64,000 bases of DNA from Ectobius pallidus (taxonomy: Eukaryota; Arthropoda; Insecta; Blattodea; Ectobiidae). The notes beneath the pieces were generated by a model. The model was not told the DNA's origin. It made no database searches and was given only the letters and a program-made list of their open reading frames with translations. The stretch's first letter is position 1. Each line of letters begins with the position of its first letter. The stretch is taken from positions 145,105,686-145,169,685 of the forward strand of contig CAXKWD010000005.1 in the NCBI GenBank assembly GCA_964059195.1, in the 5' to 3' direction. Positions 1 to 11,907 of the stretch are shown here, piece by piece. The position numbers and the translations under genes were made by a program.

Positions 1-540
1 ATTTTTGTGCTGTCAATGTGAAAGGTCTCAGAAACGTAAGTGGAAATAAGAAATTACGTAATTCCAAAACGATAATTATATGTGGACAGAAGTCTGGAAC
101 AGAGCATAGGCCTACTACAGGCCTAATTTAAATTGCCAACCGTGAATCAATTATCATTTTGTAAAACAGGAAAATACGATAAAGACCCTCCTTCCTCAGG
201 TAATTCATAAAAACTTTACCTACCAAGTCCATATAGATAAGAGAACTGAAATCGGACGTTTCAGTTCGTGCTTTTGCAACTTTCTTTGTGTTAGTTGAAC
301 TTGAACTTGTCTTTTGTTAGCTCCTTCTTATAAAATAACTTCCAAGAGAAATACTTTCAATACCAGTATAAAAACAAAAGTTATTTGAGGTTCGCAAGGT
401 ATATGGGGTATTCTGTATAAAATATTAGATTTAATGTGAAGTTCATTTGTTTGTAAGTTTTCAAAATTTGGTAGTAGAATTTAGATAGCAAAGTTGTTTA
501 AATAGATTATGTAATAATGTCCAAATAAATTGAAAGAACC
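1..540. other. No feature seen
   Basis: AT-rich, no convincing ORF, inverted repeat or splice-bounded exon. Confidence 0.5.
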
Positions 541-557
541 CTATATTATGTATGCTA

Positions 558-805
558 ATTGTGTGGTCTCGAGGTTAGAGTAGCTGGCTACGGATCCAAA
601 GACGCGGGACTGATTCCCGGTACCTCCTGGGATTTCCTGAAGTAGGGACGTCTGGAACGGGATGCACTTAACCTCGTGATTCAAACTGAGGCTCCGGTCA
701 TAGAAACCATCATTATCGGCCTATGGTGAATGATGCTTCGGTCGGATGGTTGGCTTAGATCCTTCAGGGATGTAGCGCCATGGAGTTAGTTAATACTCGT
801 ATGTA
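558..805 (+). mobile_element. SINE, tRNA-derived head with 'type 1' body
   Basis: A tRNA-like head with an A-box-like GAGTAGCTGG and a B-box-like stretch (GACTGATTCCC) is followed by a body ending in a CTTCAGGGATGTAGCGCCA motif. The body is homologous, on the other strand, to the SINE at 32129-32279. No clean target duplication was found. Confidence 0.55.
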
Positions 806-840
806 GAGATCTGTAGGCTAATGCAAAATCTTTTAAAATG

Positions 841-1060
841 AGCGAGGTGGCTGAGATGCTAACTCGCATTCGGGAGGTCCCAGGTTCAAATCCCGTGGCC
901 GGTCAATTTGACTTGGAGTTTTTCATGATTTCCCCAGTCGTAAAGGCGAATGCCGAATTGAATATTTACATACCATGAACCATCCTCACCACTTCATCCT
1001 GTATCATATCCATTTAAGTTAATAAGTTATCAGTGGAAATTTACTCCACTAAATACACCG
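841..1060 (+). mobile_element. SINE, tRNA-derived ('type 2')
   Basis: The head GAGCGAGGTGGCTGAGATG (A box) and GGTTCAAATCCC (B box) form a pol III promoter pair. The body contains ATTTCCCCAGTCGTAAAGGC. It is the plus-strand relative of the elements at 2215, 2916 and 32995. Confidence 0.7.
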
Positions 1061-2037
1061 ACAATAGAAACAATTGACAAGCAATATTTCCATGGCCTAC
1101 CGTACTGTACAGACACAGATCCCGATCTCCTGATATACCCTCGAAGCTAAAAGGAGTATAAACACAGCCGAAATAAAAAACATCTTTGATGGACCTTACA
1201 TTCGTAAAAAAAGATATCATTAATTGAAATCATTCACAATGAAATGCGATACAATCTTTCTACATACATATTTCCGCACATTCCTTTCTAATCACGAATC
1301 CACAACGGATGCTATTTTCTGGTTTATAAACCAGGTTATTTACTCTTCTTCAGCTAGTTTTGTTGTTCGAGAACTGTCCATGTTGACAGGAAATTACTGT
1401 GAAGAAATAAGCAAGTTGTTACAGACAATGGAGATGGCAAATGTCGGCACCGAACTTTCATCACCGTGAATTGCACATACGTAGATAGGACCGGTGACTT
1501 GGCCTCATTTGCCTCAGCAGAAAACTCTAGCATTCATAAATAAGCAAACAGATGTGTGCGCTCTCTCTGACTTCCTGAATTACATCTGTGTTCTGATGCG
1601 CTTCTCTATACCAATTATTATCACTAGGGCTCGGAAGTGTATTAATAATCATATTTTTAATAATGCCCTCTGTTACGTGCTAGTGTTAAATGTGTTCCAG
1701 ACATGAAAGAAAAAATAGAAAATTTATGGTCTCAATTTCCATTATGTTGCTTATTTTGTTAGTTTTCCGATAATGCATCATATTTACTTGAAAGTAAAAT
1801 ATTCGTGCGTATTTTATTAATTTATCACATTTTAACGGCATCTTTCTGACAGATTTTAAGAAAGAAAGAAAGAAAGAAAGAAAGCAAAAAGAGGAAATAA
1901 GTAATTATTTCCGTTAAACGCAGGTTTGGAAAACGACCCCCTTAAGATCATTTAAAAGACGTTTTCATTTGGATAATATCAATAGAGGTTAAATGTGTAA
2001 TTATGTGATCAAGATAAAAATTCAATGGTATACATAA
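1061..2037. other. No firm feature
   Basis: Holds an 81-codon open frame (1224-1469) without start context, splice signals or recognisable domain, and the GAAA microsatellite. Confidence 0.4.
1860..1884 (+). repeat. (GAAA)n microsatellite
   Basis: About six tandem GAAA units. Confidence 0.9.
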
Positions 2038-2896
2038 TAAAATAACGTAAACTGATGTAACGAAGTGCCAGAATGCTTTTGTTTAATCAGTGATAATTGC
2101 AATTATGAAATAATTTTTTTCATCGATTTCTGAGTTAAGCTCCAGATCGGGCTTAAGTAAGAATAAATGTTTAAAGTTTGATAAGCATATGTGAAGGTAT
2201 ATGTGGGTAGTGTTTTTTTTTCTGCTGTGTGTATACTCTTTTTAGCTGCAAGGCCATGCCAGGAGCTCGGGATGTGTGTCTATACAGTAGGGTAGACCAT
2301 GTAACTATTGATTGTCAATTGTTTATATTATTGGTATATTTTTATGAAGTAAATTTCATTTGATATTAATTTAAATGTACATGATACAAGATGAAATCGT
2401 AAGGATGATTCATGGCATGTAAATATCCAATTCGGTATTTGTCTTTACGACTAGGGAAGCCATGAAAACACCCATGTCAAATTGGCCGGCCATGGGATTT
2501 GAACCTGGGACCTCCCGATTGTGAGTCCATCTCGGCCACCTCGCTCAATGAGTAGTGTTATTTTTCAAAGCTATCTGTATTGCAACTTCCAAAGCCGTAT
2601 ATGAACACTGTAAAACAATTTGTTGACATGAGAACTGATTTGCATTTCATACATTCTTTCTAATATATTACCATAAAATAGGCACTAAATGGGGCATTAT
2701 TCCGGTACTGGTCATCCGATTTGGTTCAATATCAGTAGGCTTCTTACCATGGACGTTTATAAGTGCATATACCAAGTTCCATTAAAATCTGATAAAGCGT
2801 ATTTGAGTTATCGCGCATACAGTCACAAACAGACGGACAGGCATTTTCTCGTCCACCACACCAACTCAGGAAGTACCATTCTAGCACTCGATAATA
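2038..2896 (+). repeat. Repeat family A, copy 1 (interrupted by a SINE)
   Basis: Family A is the most frequent dispersed repeat here (seven copies). It starts near GTAAACTGATGTAAC and soon shows AGTGCCAGAATGC; it ends with the inverse motif ATTCTGGCACTTAAT. It contains a conserved CCGGTACCGGTCAACCGATT block, GATAAAGCGTATTTGAG and a GGAC/GACA tract near the 3' end. No protein domain is recognised; the class is unknown. This copy carries the SINE at 2215-2551. Confidence 0.7.
2215..2551 (-). mobile_element. Type 2 SINE inserted in family A, 8-bp target duplication
   Basis: Minus-strand tRNA-derived SINE. The poly-T at its left end is the A tail and the tRNA head is at the right. GTAGTGTT flanks it at 2207-2214 and 2552-2559, and the family A sequence resumes beyond. 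Confidence 0.75.
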
Positions 2897-2915
2897 TAAT
2901 CATATATTAAAAGAA

Positions 2916-3060
2916 TGACTAGAGAAACCATGAAAACACCCATGTCAAATTGGCCGGCCATGGGATTTGAACCTGGGACCTCCCGAATGTGAGTCCAATA
3001 CGTTCCATCTCGGCCACCACGCTCGATAAGTAGTGTTGTTTTTCAAAGCTATCTGTATCA
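2916..3060 (-). mobile_element. Second copy of a SINE/family A junction
   Basis: The SINE head is nearly identical to 2455-2551 and is followed by the same family A sequence (AGTAGTGTT then TTTCAAAGCTATCTGTAT). It retains about 10 bases around ATACGTTCCA that the first copy lacks. It is therefore a duplicated composite, not an independent insertion. Confidence 0.65.
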
Positions 3061-4789
3061 TTGTAGCAAGGGAACTATGATTTCCGGGCAAATGACTTTA
3101 GTCTGTTTACCCTAATTAGTGGAAATCCTCACATTTCGCGTACCGCAAACCATAAAAAGCGCTTCCTTCTCGTACATTCCATGTTCTGATGTTGATTTCA
3201 AAAATAGAACGGAAGTGAACCTCAACCATATTTCCTTCACCTCTAAAGGAAGAAAGAAATTAGAAAGAGCCTTCGTATTGTATGAGGATGTCCCTCAATT
3301 TCACACAAAAGAGCTGCTGCATAACACCCAAGTTTACGGCGTGAAAGGATAAAGTTTTCATTTATTCCGCGGGAAACGAATTTAATTCTTTTGAACTGTT
3401 AATCATAAAATGGTAAAGAAGTATAATACACATCATATAATTTAATATTAGACTCCATTAAGATTAAACTAAAAGAAATCATTTTGAATCTAGGGGTAAG
3501 TGGGAAAAATATTTTTTCTATGTTGTTAAATAAATTTTAAAATGTTTATTATAGAGTGTGTTTAAGTAATAATACTTCGATTTTGAAATTGTTTATTGCT
3601 AAAATATGTGATGGAGGGCGTATGCCTTAGATTAAAATCTTGTAGGGAACACAAAATATACACGAATTAACAAAGAACTGAAGGGAGTTCTAATATATAT
3701 TACAGGAATTTTAAACGTATTATAAATATAATTCAAAACAAAATAGAAAAAAGACCTTTTAAATTAAACAAGTCAAAAAACGGATAGATTCATACCACAA
3801 GTAAAAAAAAAGCACGTATTGTAAACACTGAGATTTTTAACCTGGGGCAGTTCCGCTCCTAAATCCAAAGGGGGTTAACATTGGTGAGTTACATGCTGGT
3901 AACGACCACAACGGTCCTGAAAATTAAAAAAAATCATGGTATTGGTTCCTAAAAAATGGCAATATTGATTGTTGAATCTCAGTTTTGAAGGGCTGTTTCC
4001 ATCCAGTTAGCCTACATCTTAGGATGATAATGCTGAATTATCATCATGGAATCCTTTAGAATACAAGAGGCAGAGAGAATTTAAGGTAGAAAAATCTCGT
4101 ACAGAGCAATCTAAATCGTTCATTAAAGGTGAAATTTTTTATAAACATAATATTATAAATGAGAAGAAATTGGATTATCAAATAACTTCGTCCCAATTAA
4201 AAAATGGGTGATTCATTAGAAAATGAACAATTATTTTAGACTTAATAATCCAAAAATGTACAGAAATGCTATTTTATTTATAATGAAATTAATGTATATA
4301 GTAACATCAAAAACTGTGCCTTCATTAGTGTGTTTTCTAACTGTTTTTTATAATTAATTGTAAATCACTGACATTAATTGCTCCACTATTTCTTTATTTG
4401 TTATTGGTACCATTATATGTAAATATTTAGTTGCGTATAAACTTTCACGGGTCAAAGCGACTAAAAGTCATTTATATTTTTTAAAAATTGGATTGTAAAT
4501 ATACTAGAGTAAAGTTGACTTGACTCTAGCTGAAGGGTTTCTAAAATTTGGATTTAAACAGTTACTGAAATATAGATCTCGTATGTCTTATGTAAAAAGA
4601 AGAAAGGTTAGTCAATAAATTGTGAAGGAAAGTGACATGGCATTATAAGTAAAATTCGAGTTAAATTAGTCATTAGTCATTAGTCATGAATTTTGTCCTG
4701 CATAAAATGACATTTTGAATGTCACATCTCGCTTATAAATATAATAAACTAAGTGAGATGAAATTGTTATTTCCATATTAACTTTTGTG
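3061..4789. other. No firm feature
   Basis: AT-rich. An open frame at 3119-3352 has no ATG and no recognised domain. AGTCATT occurs three times in tandem near 4668. Confidence 0.4.
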
Positions 4790-5060
4790 TTAGTGACATG
4801 TACTGACAGAAACATAAATGATAAAGTTCATAGTGTGAATGTGGGCCTTGCAAGATGGGATGATGAAGGCAATTAAGAATGCAAGGATGGTTGCACAACG
4901 TCTGTTAGAGACGTTCGGTTCTGATGCAGACAAGATCTTTTCCAAAGTGTGTCGACGGCGGAGAAATAACAAAAAGTAATGGAGAACCCGGTTTCTACAC
5001 ACAAGGCGAGTCACTTTCACACCGAAGCAAAATGTCTACCACCACACCTTAAAAACTACC
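4790..5060. other. GC-richer island open in several frames
   Basis: Open on minus (76 codons) and on plus (about 46 codons from 4835, ending in an Arg/Asn/Lys-rich tail). A minus-strand frame after TGTGTAG near 4997 is phase-compatible with the exon at 6871. The strand and reality of coding cannot be decided. Confidence 0.25.
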
Positions 5061-6870
5061 CGACACCCAGATGTATATTTCACATTCTTTCACTTCAGAT
5101 TTATTTACAAAATATTTGAATTCTATCGTTTTAAGATTGTGAAGCCTTCATTATGAATAGAAGTATGATCGAATATTTTATCCACTGCTGTATCTTACTT
5201 TCTGTTGTTTTATTCTTCAAACATACTCTGATAGGAGCAGAATTTTGAAAGTTGTGGTTGCCGTTGTCTCATACAATGAAATCATCGAAAATTGTTTTGG
5301 AGATGTATATGTATGTCTGAGCATATCCATTAAAAAGTGATCTATACTCATTTATCAGACTGACTACATCCTATTAATTGATGACGTTAACATCTGGATT
5401 ATTATATAAATATTCATATGAATTAAGATTCTTTAATCTGTAAAATTATAAGGATTAAACTAGCAGTTCTAGTAGCTTCTAACTCTATTGATTCACGATA
5501 TTAGCAGTAGTACCTTCTTAAAACATTAACAATGAGATGATTTTGATTGGTTGCAATGACTTACACTTTACGTATGTTTAAAAGAAGTTTTTCTCTTGAG
5601 ATTACTTCCAGAGATGCTTTCATTACCAAATATTATGCAGTAATACTTTTTTAGTGACATTTATAGTAAGACATCGCTTTAATATTACTTGAGTAATCAC
5701 TAATACACATTTTCACAGTGGTGGTTTCTCAGTTGTTTACATGCTCGTATCTCTTTCACACTTTCGTACAGCTTATGTACAGCTTATTTTTGCTTATTTA
5801 ATAGATTTTACTGACATGTCTGCAAACAATTAATATTATTCTATCATATGGGAAGTTGTACTTTATGAGATTTGAGTTCAGACTTTATCATAAAGAAATC
5901 GATAATCTATTTTATTGCAATTTTTATATTTTTATTGTACTATAATATTACATGTTGATTTAATGATACTGGTTTGTAATCTCAGATCTTAAACAAGATA
6001 AATGTGTTGTTGCGGGTAGTTGCCATATTACGTTCTGAAAATTATAATAGCTTTAGTTGAAATTATTTTTTTTATTATTCTCATGAATGAATTGAATGAA
6101 AGGGCTCAATAGTGATTGAAGAAAACATTGATCTGTAGGAGTTACGTTAACATAAGCTCTTCAGAATGCAACATCAAAGTAAGATAATATTATGTACAGC
6201 TGGTATACAGAACCGGTTACAAAATGTCACGAAACAATAATTAATTAAATAATTAGACTAGAGCTCTAGAACAGTGTTCAATTAATGTTTCAGGTAATTA
6301 ATTTCAAAACAACATTTTTTTCATGGATCACTTTGTAATTTATCAATTATGCATACATTTTAACATTTTTGTCTTGTGCGCCGAGTTTTAAAAGTTAATT
6401 TTCTGACACCGAACATAGACTTCCGGCTAATTCTAAATTATGATTCTTCCAACTTGCAATTTTAACATCTTTTCCTCTCCGAATATGTATATGTTTTATG
6501 TTCTTGTGTTAATACTCCATTCGTTGTTCATCCTCGGCACTTTAAAAGTTCGTGTGTTAAGCATTCGTCGAAATCACTGTGCTGAGTTTGCTTTTTATAC
6601 GACCGTTGAAATCTCCAAACAATTTTTTCTTTATTTTCACACATTTAAAAAAAAAAAAATAAGGTATCCTCATTCACACATTCACTTTTATATTTTTAGT
6701 CTGAGAGGCCATAACCTTCATTCCATATGTTTTGGTGCACATGGGCCAAACAACATCACACTTCATTGACTTACAGTCAGTTCTTCTGTGGACACACGTA
6801 CTTACCCTGAGGTTAGATTGACACACTTTTGTAATTGAAAGTTAATTATAATGGGTTCACAGGTACTTAC
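5061..6870. other. No firm feature (possible intron of the 6871 gene)
   Basis: AT-rich, no exon identified. A second donor-like GGTAAGTACG on the minus strand lies near 6806. Confidence 0.35.
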
Positions 6871-6931
6871 CGAACTGAAGACAAGTTGTGGCACATAACA
6901 CGCTCAACGTAACTCTGAAGCACCACGCCAT
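6871..6931 (-). CDS. First coding exon (signal peptide) of an unidentified secreted protein
   Basis: The ATG at 6931-6929 begins 20 codons, MAWCFRVTLSVLCATTCLQF, plus one base, ending at TTCG|GTAAGTACC, a strong donor in phase 1. The peptide has a short basic start and a hydrophobic core, as expected for a secretion signal. It lies 27 nt below the inferred initiator. Without splicing the frame stops four codons later, so an intron is required. Later exons should lie to the left (below 6865). None could be fixed; an open stretch after an acceptor-like TGTGTAG near 4997 is one weak possibility. Family unknown. Confidence 0.5.
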
Positions 6932-6955
6932 GATCGCGCGTGGACACTGACTCTT

Positions 6956-6990
6956 AGTGAAGTTCCCCTCACCACTTTAAAGCTTTTATA
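6956..6990 (-). promoter_or_regulatory. TATA box and initiator of a minus-strand gene
   Basis: On the minus strand TATAAAA occupies 6990-6984. A TCACT initiator lies at 6960-6956, its A 32 bp downstream of the first T of the TATA box. A consensus TCAGT follows at 6950-6946. About 95-105 bp upstream of the TATA box is a TGACGTC element (7094-7100), and an inverted CCAAT lies nearer. The spacing is that of a standard arthropod core promoter. Confidence 0.6.
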
Positions 6991-7139
6991 TGCGGCCTAC
7001 ATCCTAAATGATTGTAGCAGGATTGAAGTACTGAAAGGGGACAACCCCTCTTATGTCTTGATCACCCATTGGCGGAGAAATTCCTCAAGTTGATGACGTC
7101 GCATTTATTTCCATCATGGCCGCATGCGCACACGCTGGT

Positions 7140-7507
7140 GACCTCAGCTTTTCTTTATCCCCACCGTTCTTCTTTTTATTTTTAATGTCTTTAGGAAAAT
7201 ATTTTGTCGTTGTCGTTAAGTCTCTACCGTGACATTGAAGAAGTTTTGTAACGGTGAAAAAAAGAGTCCGTGGAAGTACTTGTTGTCTCTTTCTTCCTCA
7301 ATTCACTTTCAATATCCTCAGCCACTGCTGTAAAAATAAATTAAAAATATTAGTGATTACTGGCCTAGGTTTTCAATCCTATATCTATTCCTAACATTAA
7401 ATCTACAAGTATATTATAATTATAATTATAAATATAAATTTTATATATAATAATAATTAAAGTAAAGCCAACAATAATAATAGTAACAATAATAACAGTA
7501 ATAATAA
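7140..7507. other. AT-rich spacer
   Basis: Only ATA/AAT-type simple sequence (7400-7510) is visible. Confidence 0.5.
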
Positions 7508-8110
7508 TAAAATCAGGTAAACTGATGTAACAAAGTGCCAGAATGCTTTTGTTTAATCAGTTATAATTGCAATTATGATATTCAGAAAATAAGTCTTTTT
7601 TAAATTGATTTCCGAATTAAGCTCCAGATCGATTCATTAAGCAGGACTTATTGAAGAACGAAGGACTATTAAAAAAAAGATTAAAATCTTCCAGCATCAG
7701 CAGAACTGTACAGATTTGTGATATCTTGACAATCGCATACTCATGTAGAAATTAAAAATAAAAAAAACAAAAAAGTCAAATTGTTCGGCTATGGGAATTG
7801 TATTAAACTTTCCAAAGCCGTATATGAAGAGTGTAAAACAATATCTTGTCATGATAAATGATTTCCGTTTAATAAATTCTTTCTAATATATTACCATGAA
7901 ATTGGCACTAAATTGGGCATTACTCCGGTACCGGTCAACCGATTTGGTCCCGATTTAGGCTTCAACCCACGGACGTTATATATTACCAAGTTTAATGAAA
8001 ATCCGATAAAGCGTATTTGAGTTATCGCGCGTACAGACACACGGACGGAAGGACGGACATTTTCCCGTCCTCCACAAAATCTTATAAAGTACCATACTGG
8101 CACTTAATAA
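7508..8110 (+). repeat. Repeat family A, copy 2 (composite subtype)
   Basis: Full-span copy. Between about 7650 and 7800 it carries a decayed SINE-like insert (CTTCCAGCATCAGC followed by a B-box relic) that is also present at the same place in copy 7. Confidence 0.7.
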
Positions 8111-9227
8111 AAATATACTATAATATTGATGTTTGCACGTTTAAGGAACTAAAATATAGAGAACTATTAAAAATAGTAAATTAAACTTCTGATTAAAATA
8201 AAATTGCTTTTTTACATTAGGAAAATGTTCCATTAGACTACATGAAATCAATTGTCTTCAGTCATCTTACAATTTTAATATTAAAACAATATACTATTTC
8301 TGCAACTTCCAATCCCTGCCAAAAGCAATAGTTTATATAGTAGTATCTTAAGCTAGATCTAATCTAGTAATGTTCTCACTATTTTCATATTAGGCCTATT
8401 ACTAAATTACTAAAATGTATGATAATGTCTTGAAGAATTGCAATAGGCTAGAAATAAAGTTTAAGACAAATAATTGAGTTAACAGTTTTCTTCGCAGTCC
8501 GGCATGGATTTATAATTTGCACGACTTTTCTTATGAACTGTCATGAAATTTCTGGCAGTATATGATTGAAGATATAATTGCTATCAGGAAGAAATAGCCA
8601 AGAGCAAGGAAGAATAACCGTCGGCCAATTTACTCCGCTTCTGGAAGCCTATTTAAGTTTTAAGTATTTTGCTCATGTTTCTAAAAAACAACGGACGAAA
8701 GAAAAGTAGAATCGTCATCCGTGTTCACAATGATAATTCTTATAATTAAATCAAAATTAATATAAATTCGGTATTCATTAGTTCAAGGTTCAGCTGGGTT
8801 CCTTGCTAGTTATTTAATCAAAAAATTGAAAGTATTGCACTGACTGATTAAGTTAACTTGTCTACTTAACACAAAACAAAACAAAAAATGTGTTAGAATT
8901 GTTACCCATTGGCCTTCATATGGCTTGATTGGTAAGCTGTGTCGTAGGGCAACTGGTGCATTCAAGCAACTTCATTTTTGCAATAAATGATTTCTCTCTC
9001 TATCAAAAATACAATTACGAATTAAAAAATAAAAAAATAATATATAAACATGTATATACGTCATATCAGAGTAAAAAATGAAAAATAATTTACGAAGTTT
9101 TCCTTTTCTATTATTTATCTAAATAGAAATACAAAAATTACAGATCAAGAATACATTAGCGTGTTTGACAATGATCGAGTTCATGTTATTGATAAACTCT
9201 TTTAAATTCGATATTTAATTTAAATCA
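8111..9227. other. No feature seen
   Basis: AT-rich non-coding sequence. Confidence 0.5.
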
Positions 9228-9235
9228 GTCGAGAT

Positions 9236-9561
9236 CAGAGGCGTAACGAGGGGGGGGGGTTGGGGGTTTGAACCCCCCCCCCCCCATTGATTATAAAAAG
9301 GAAAATTGTATAATTGTTTTAAGTCTGCTTATAAATTACATAATACGAGTATAAAGCGTGGGAAGCTTAAAACTCGTCATTGTGCATCTTAATTTTTAAA
9401 ATTTTCCAGGGGAGGACCCCGGAAGCTTAAAACTTGTTATTGTGCATCTTAATTTTTAAAATTTTCCGGGGGAGGACCCCCGGACATGGGGTATTCCATA
9501 CCCCCCCAGACCTCGCGGATGTTGTAACCCCCCCCATATGGTCGGCCTGGTTACGCCTATG
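9236..9561. mobile_element. hAT-type MITE with 8-bp target duplication
   Basis: Ends CAGAGGCGTAACGAGG and GGTTACGCCTATG are inverted repeats, flanked by GTCGAGAT at 9228-9235 and 9562-9569. The interior has G- and C-runs and an exact-length 60-bp tandem duplication (9361-9420, 9421-9480). Confidence 0.85.
9361..9480. repeat. 60-bp tandem duplication inside the hAT MITE
   Basis: Two abutting 60-bp units beginning GGAAGCTTAAAAC differ at only a few bases. Confidence 0.9.
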
Positions 9562-9990
9562 GTCGAGATAAATGTCACGTCCAACCATCCTTTGATGCAA
9601 GATGAATTCATCTGTATGATGAATTTACAAATACCCTTTAATTATTTTATAAATAATTAAATATTTTCAAGTAAAATATGTCTAAATAAAAACAATTCCA
9701 CTGGATGAAGTATTTACCTACCACGTCTTTTCCAAGGTATAAATGAACTATGACACCAACAATTAAATTACTTCAACTACAGCAACTATTTGTTACTGAG
9801 TTCGTACACCGTAATTAACATGGACAAAATTCTAGAACAACATAATAACCTCACGCAGCGAAACCATAGCTAATAATCGATTTTCTCGCCATCAGATTTT
9901 GTATTCTCGATTACATTGACACAAATAGCGGTGTTTTATTTATTGTTGTGCTTATTTCTATAAGTATATGGTAGTCACAATAAATATAAC

Positions 9991-10236
9991 ATGAGGTACG
10001 GATCCTTCTTGATGTTCTCTTGGCCAATAGAACAGCTTAAAAAGGCCTATGAGAATCGTACTGCACTGAAAGTATATTTCCCTGCGACAGCTGTAATGTT
10101 ATTCAATAGGTTACCCCCATATGCATATGGTCTGCCTGTTTCAAGATTTAAAAGACGTTTGCACCAATGGTTAGCAAGAAATCCATTTTATAATACAAAT
10201 GATTTTTTAGATGCATCTGCAAATATGTGTATGTAA
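9991..10236 (+). pseudogene. Non-LTR retrotransposon RT C-terminal remnant
   Basis: The open frame ends in a segment of the type found after the reverse transcriptase core of CR1/Jockey-like LINEs: 'FNRLPPY..., VSRFKRRLHQWLARNPFY'. Only the C-terminal tail is present, with no RT catalytic motif, so it is a truncated relic. The TTATATTA-rich run to 10340 may be its tail. Confidence 0.45.
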
Positions 10237-10444
10237 TTTTTAATGTTATTGACTCTGTCCATCATTCATGATGTTTACGACATTAAACTTTATTATATTA
10301 TTATATATTATTATATTATATATTATATTATTAGCAATGTGATAGTTCCACTTCATGCCGGGAAGCCCGAGATCTCGTCGTGCTTTTGAGAATGCAGAGA
10401 ACTTCATATTGAAGATCAAACGTCTTACCAGTATATAGATGACT

Positions 10445-10920
10445 TTATTAAGTGCCAAAAAGGTACTTTCCGAATTGTATGGTTGACGGGAGAATGTACG
10501 CGTATGTCCGTCTGTCTGCTTGTCTGTGTGTCTGTAAGCGTGAGAAATCAAATAAGCTTTATCAGATTTTCTTGAAACTTGGAACACACACTTATACCGT
10601 CCGTGGGACCAAATCGGTTGACCGGTGCCGAAGTTACGCCCAATTAGGGGCTTAATTTCTGAAAATATTACACTGAATTCATCAAATGCAATTCAATTCT
10701 CATGACAATATTGTTTGCAGTGTTCACATAGGGCTTTGGAAGTTGCAATACACAGGGCATTGACAAATAATTAGACATACTAGCGATAGGAATTATCCCA
10801 CTTATTCTTCCACGTACGCTTATCAAGCTTTCTCAAGAAACCGTGGTCTAAAACTCAATAATTTCTTAAATATGGCTTATTAACTCCATCTGACACTTTG
10901 TTACATCAGGTTACCCGATG
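10445..10920 (-). repeat. Repeat family A, copy 3
   Basis: Reverse-oriented, nearly full copy, from the inverse TTAAGTGCC end to the inverse GTTACATCAGGTTACC start. Confidence 0.7.
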
Positions 10921-11042
10921 TTATTGTATTATAATATTTACTTATCTCAAAATGGACTTTTTCGCGTATACCAGTTGTTTTACGTTTTACTTTGGCAATT
11001 TAATTGCCTTAAATAGTTTTTATTGTCATGGTAATTATTTTA

Positions 11043-11156
11043 TACATGGTCATGAACGTCATATTAATTCTCTACAGAACATTAGAATAGCCGGTAAATC
11101 GTTCCAACAAGTGGATAAATTAAAATATGTGGGAGCAATAATTACAGATACAAATG
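11043..11156 (+). pseudogene. LINE RT remnant, 5' part (split)
   Basis: The translation 'NIRIAGKSFQQVDKLKYVGA' matches the segment after the RT core of insect endonuclease/RT LINEs. The frame is broken by the inserted element at 11155-11907 and resumes at 11908. Confidence 0.65.
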
Positions 11157-11907
11157 AGGAGCGTCGATTCAAAACGCGTTTAGTCCACAAATAATTATTT
11201 TTTAGGAATTACGAAAAACTGTTTGTGGCCAAACTATCAAACGAATTTGCAATATTTTTTTCTGATCAGAATCAGTAATTAATATATAGTTAAATGTATT
11301 GGGTGTGTCAAATCATTCTTATCATTTACATCTTTTATCGATGGTTAAAGTTCCAAAAGTAATGGACTTAACGCGTTTTGTCCCAACACTATAATAATAA
11401 ACATGTAAAAAGATGAAAGTTCAGTATTTTATTTAAGAATTACAATCACATCTAATTGCACTAATATAAAGTGAACTATTGCCGAAGTACCAAATTGTCA
11501 AAATTTAAACAATTTCTGTTTTTTAAGCATGTTAAATCACGGAAAATCCATGCTTCTCTTCTTTTATTATTGACCGCTAATGACGTCTTTTTTCGGCGTC
11601 TGGTGAATACCGCTTTCATTAGAAGAACACCTGCAAAAAATAGACGTCGTAAAGTTCAACGCATCACCTGCTTCGCAAGTGATCGCGTCTAAAATGTGGA
11701 CTCAACGTAATTTGCACCGAACCAAGTTCTGGACTGAAAGCGTTTTGCAACGAACCCCATATTTCGGACTCAATTTTAACGGGGAAAGGTTGCGATTTGG
11801 AACAAAAACGTCATGTAGTATCATGCAGAACACCTCAGAGAATGCGAATCTGCAAAACACATTACGATCGGAGGTGGACTTAACGCGTTTTGAACCGACA
11901 CTCCTCA
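11155..11907. mobile_element. MITE inserted in the LINE remnant
   Basis: Long inverted ends share TGAGGAG, then GTCG(A/G)TTCAAAACGCG, then TTAGTCC or its variant. The LINE reading continues on each side, which fixes the insertion within a few bases. More copies of GACTTAACGCGTTTTG occur inside, near 11367 and 11880. The superfamily is unclear because no secure target duplication is visible. Confidence 0.65.

Noticed and set aside
32..540. Searched for LTR or exon at the window start
   Set aside because: No direct repeats, ORF or splice-bounded segment could be supported.
841..910. Possible functional tRNA gene
   Set aside because: A and B boxes are present but no cloverleaf with a proper acceptor stem; the same sequence recurs with a SINE body.
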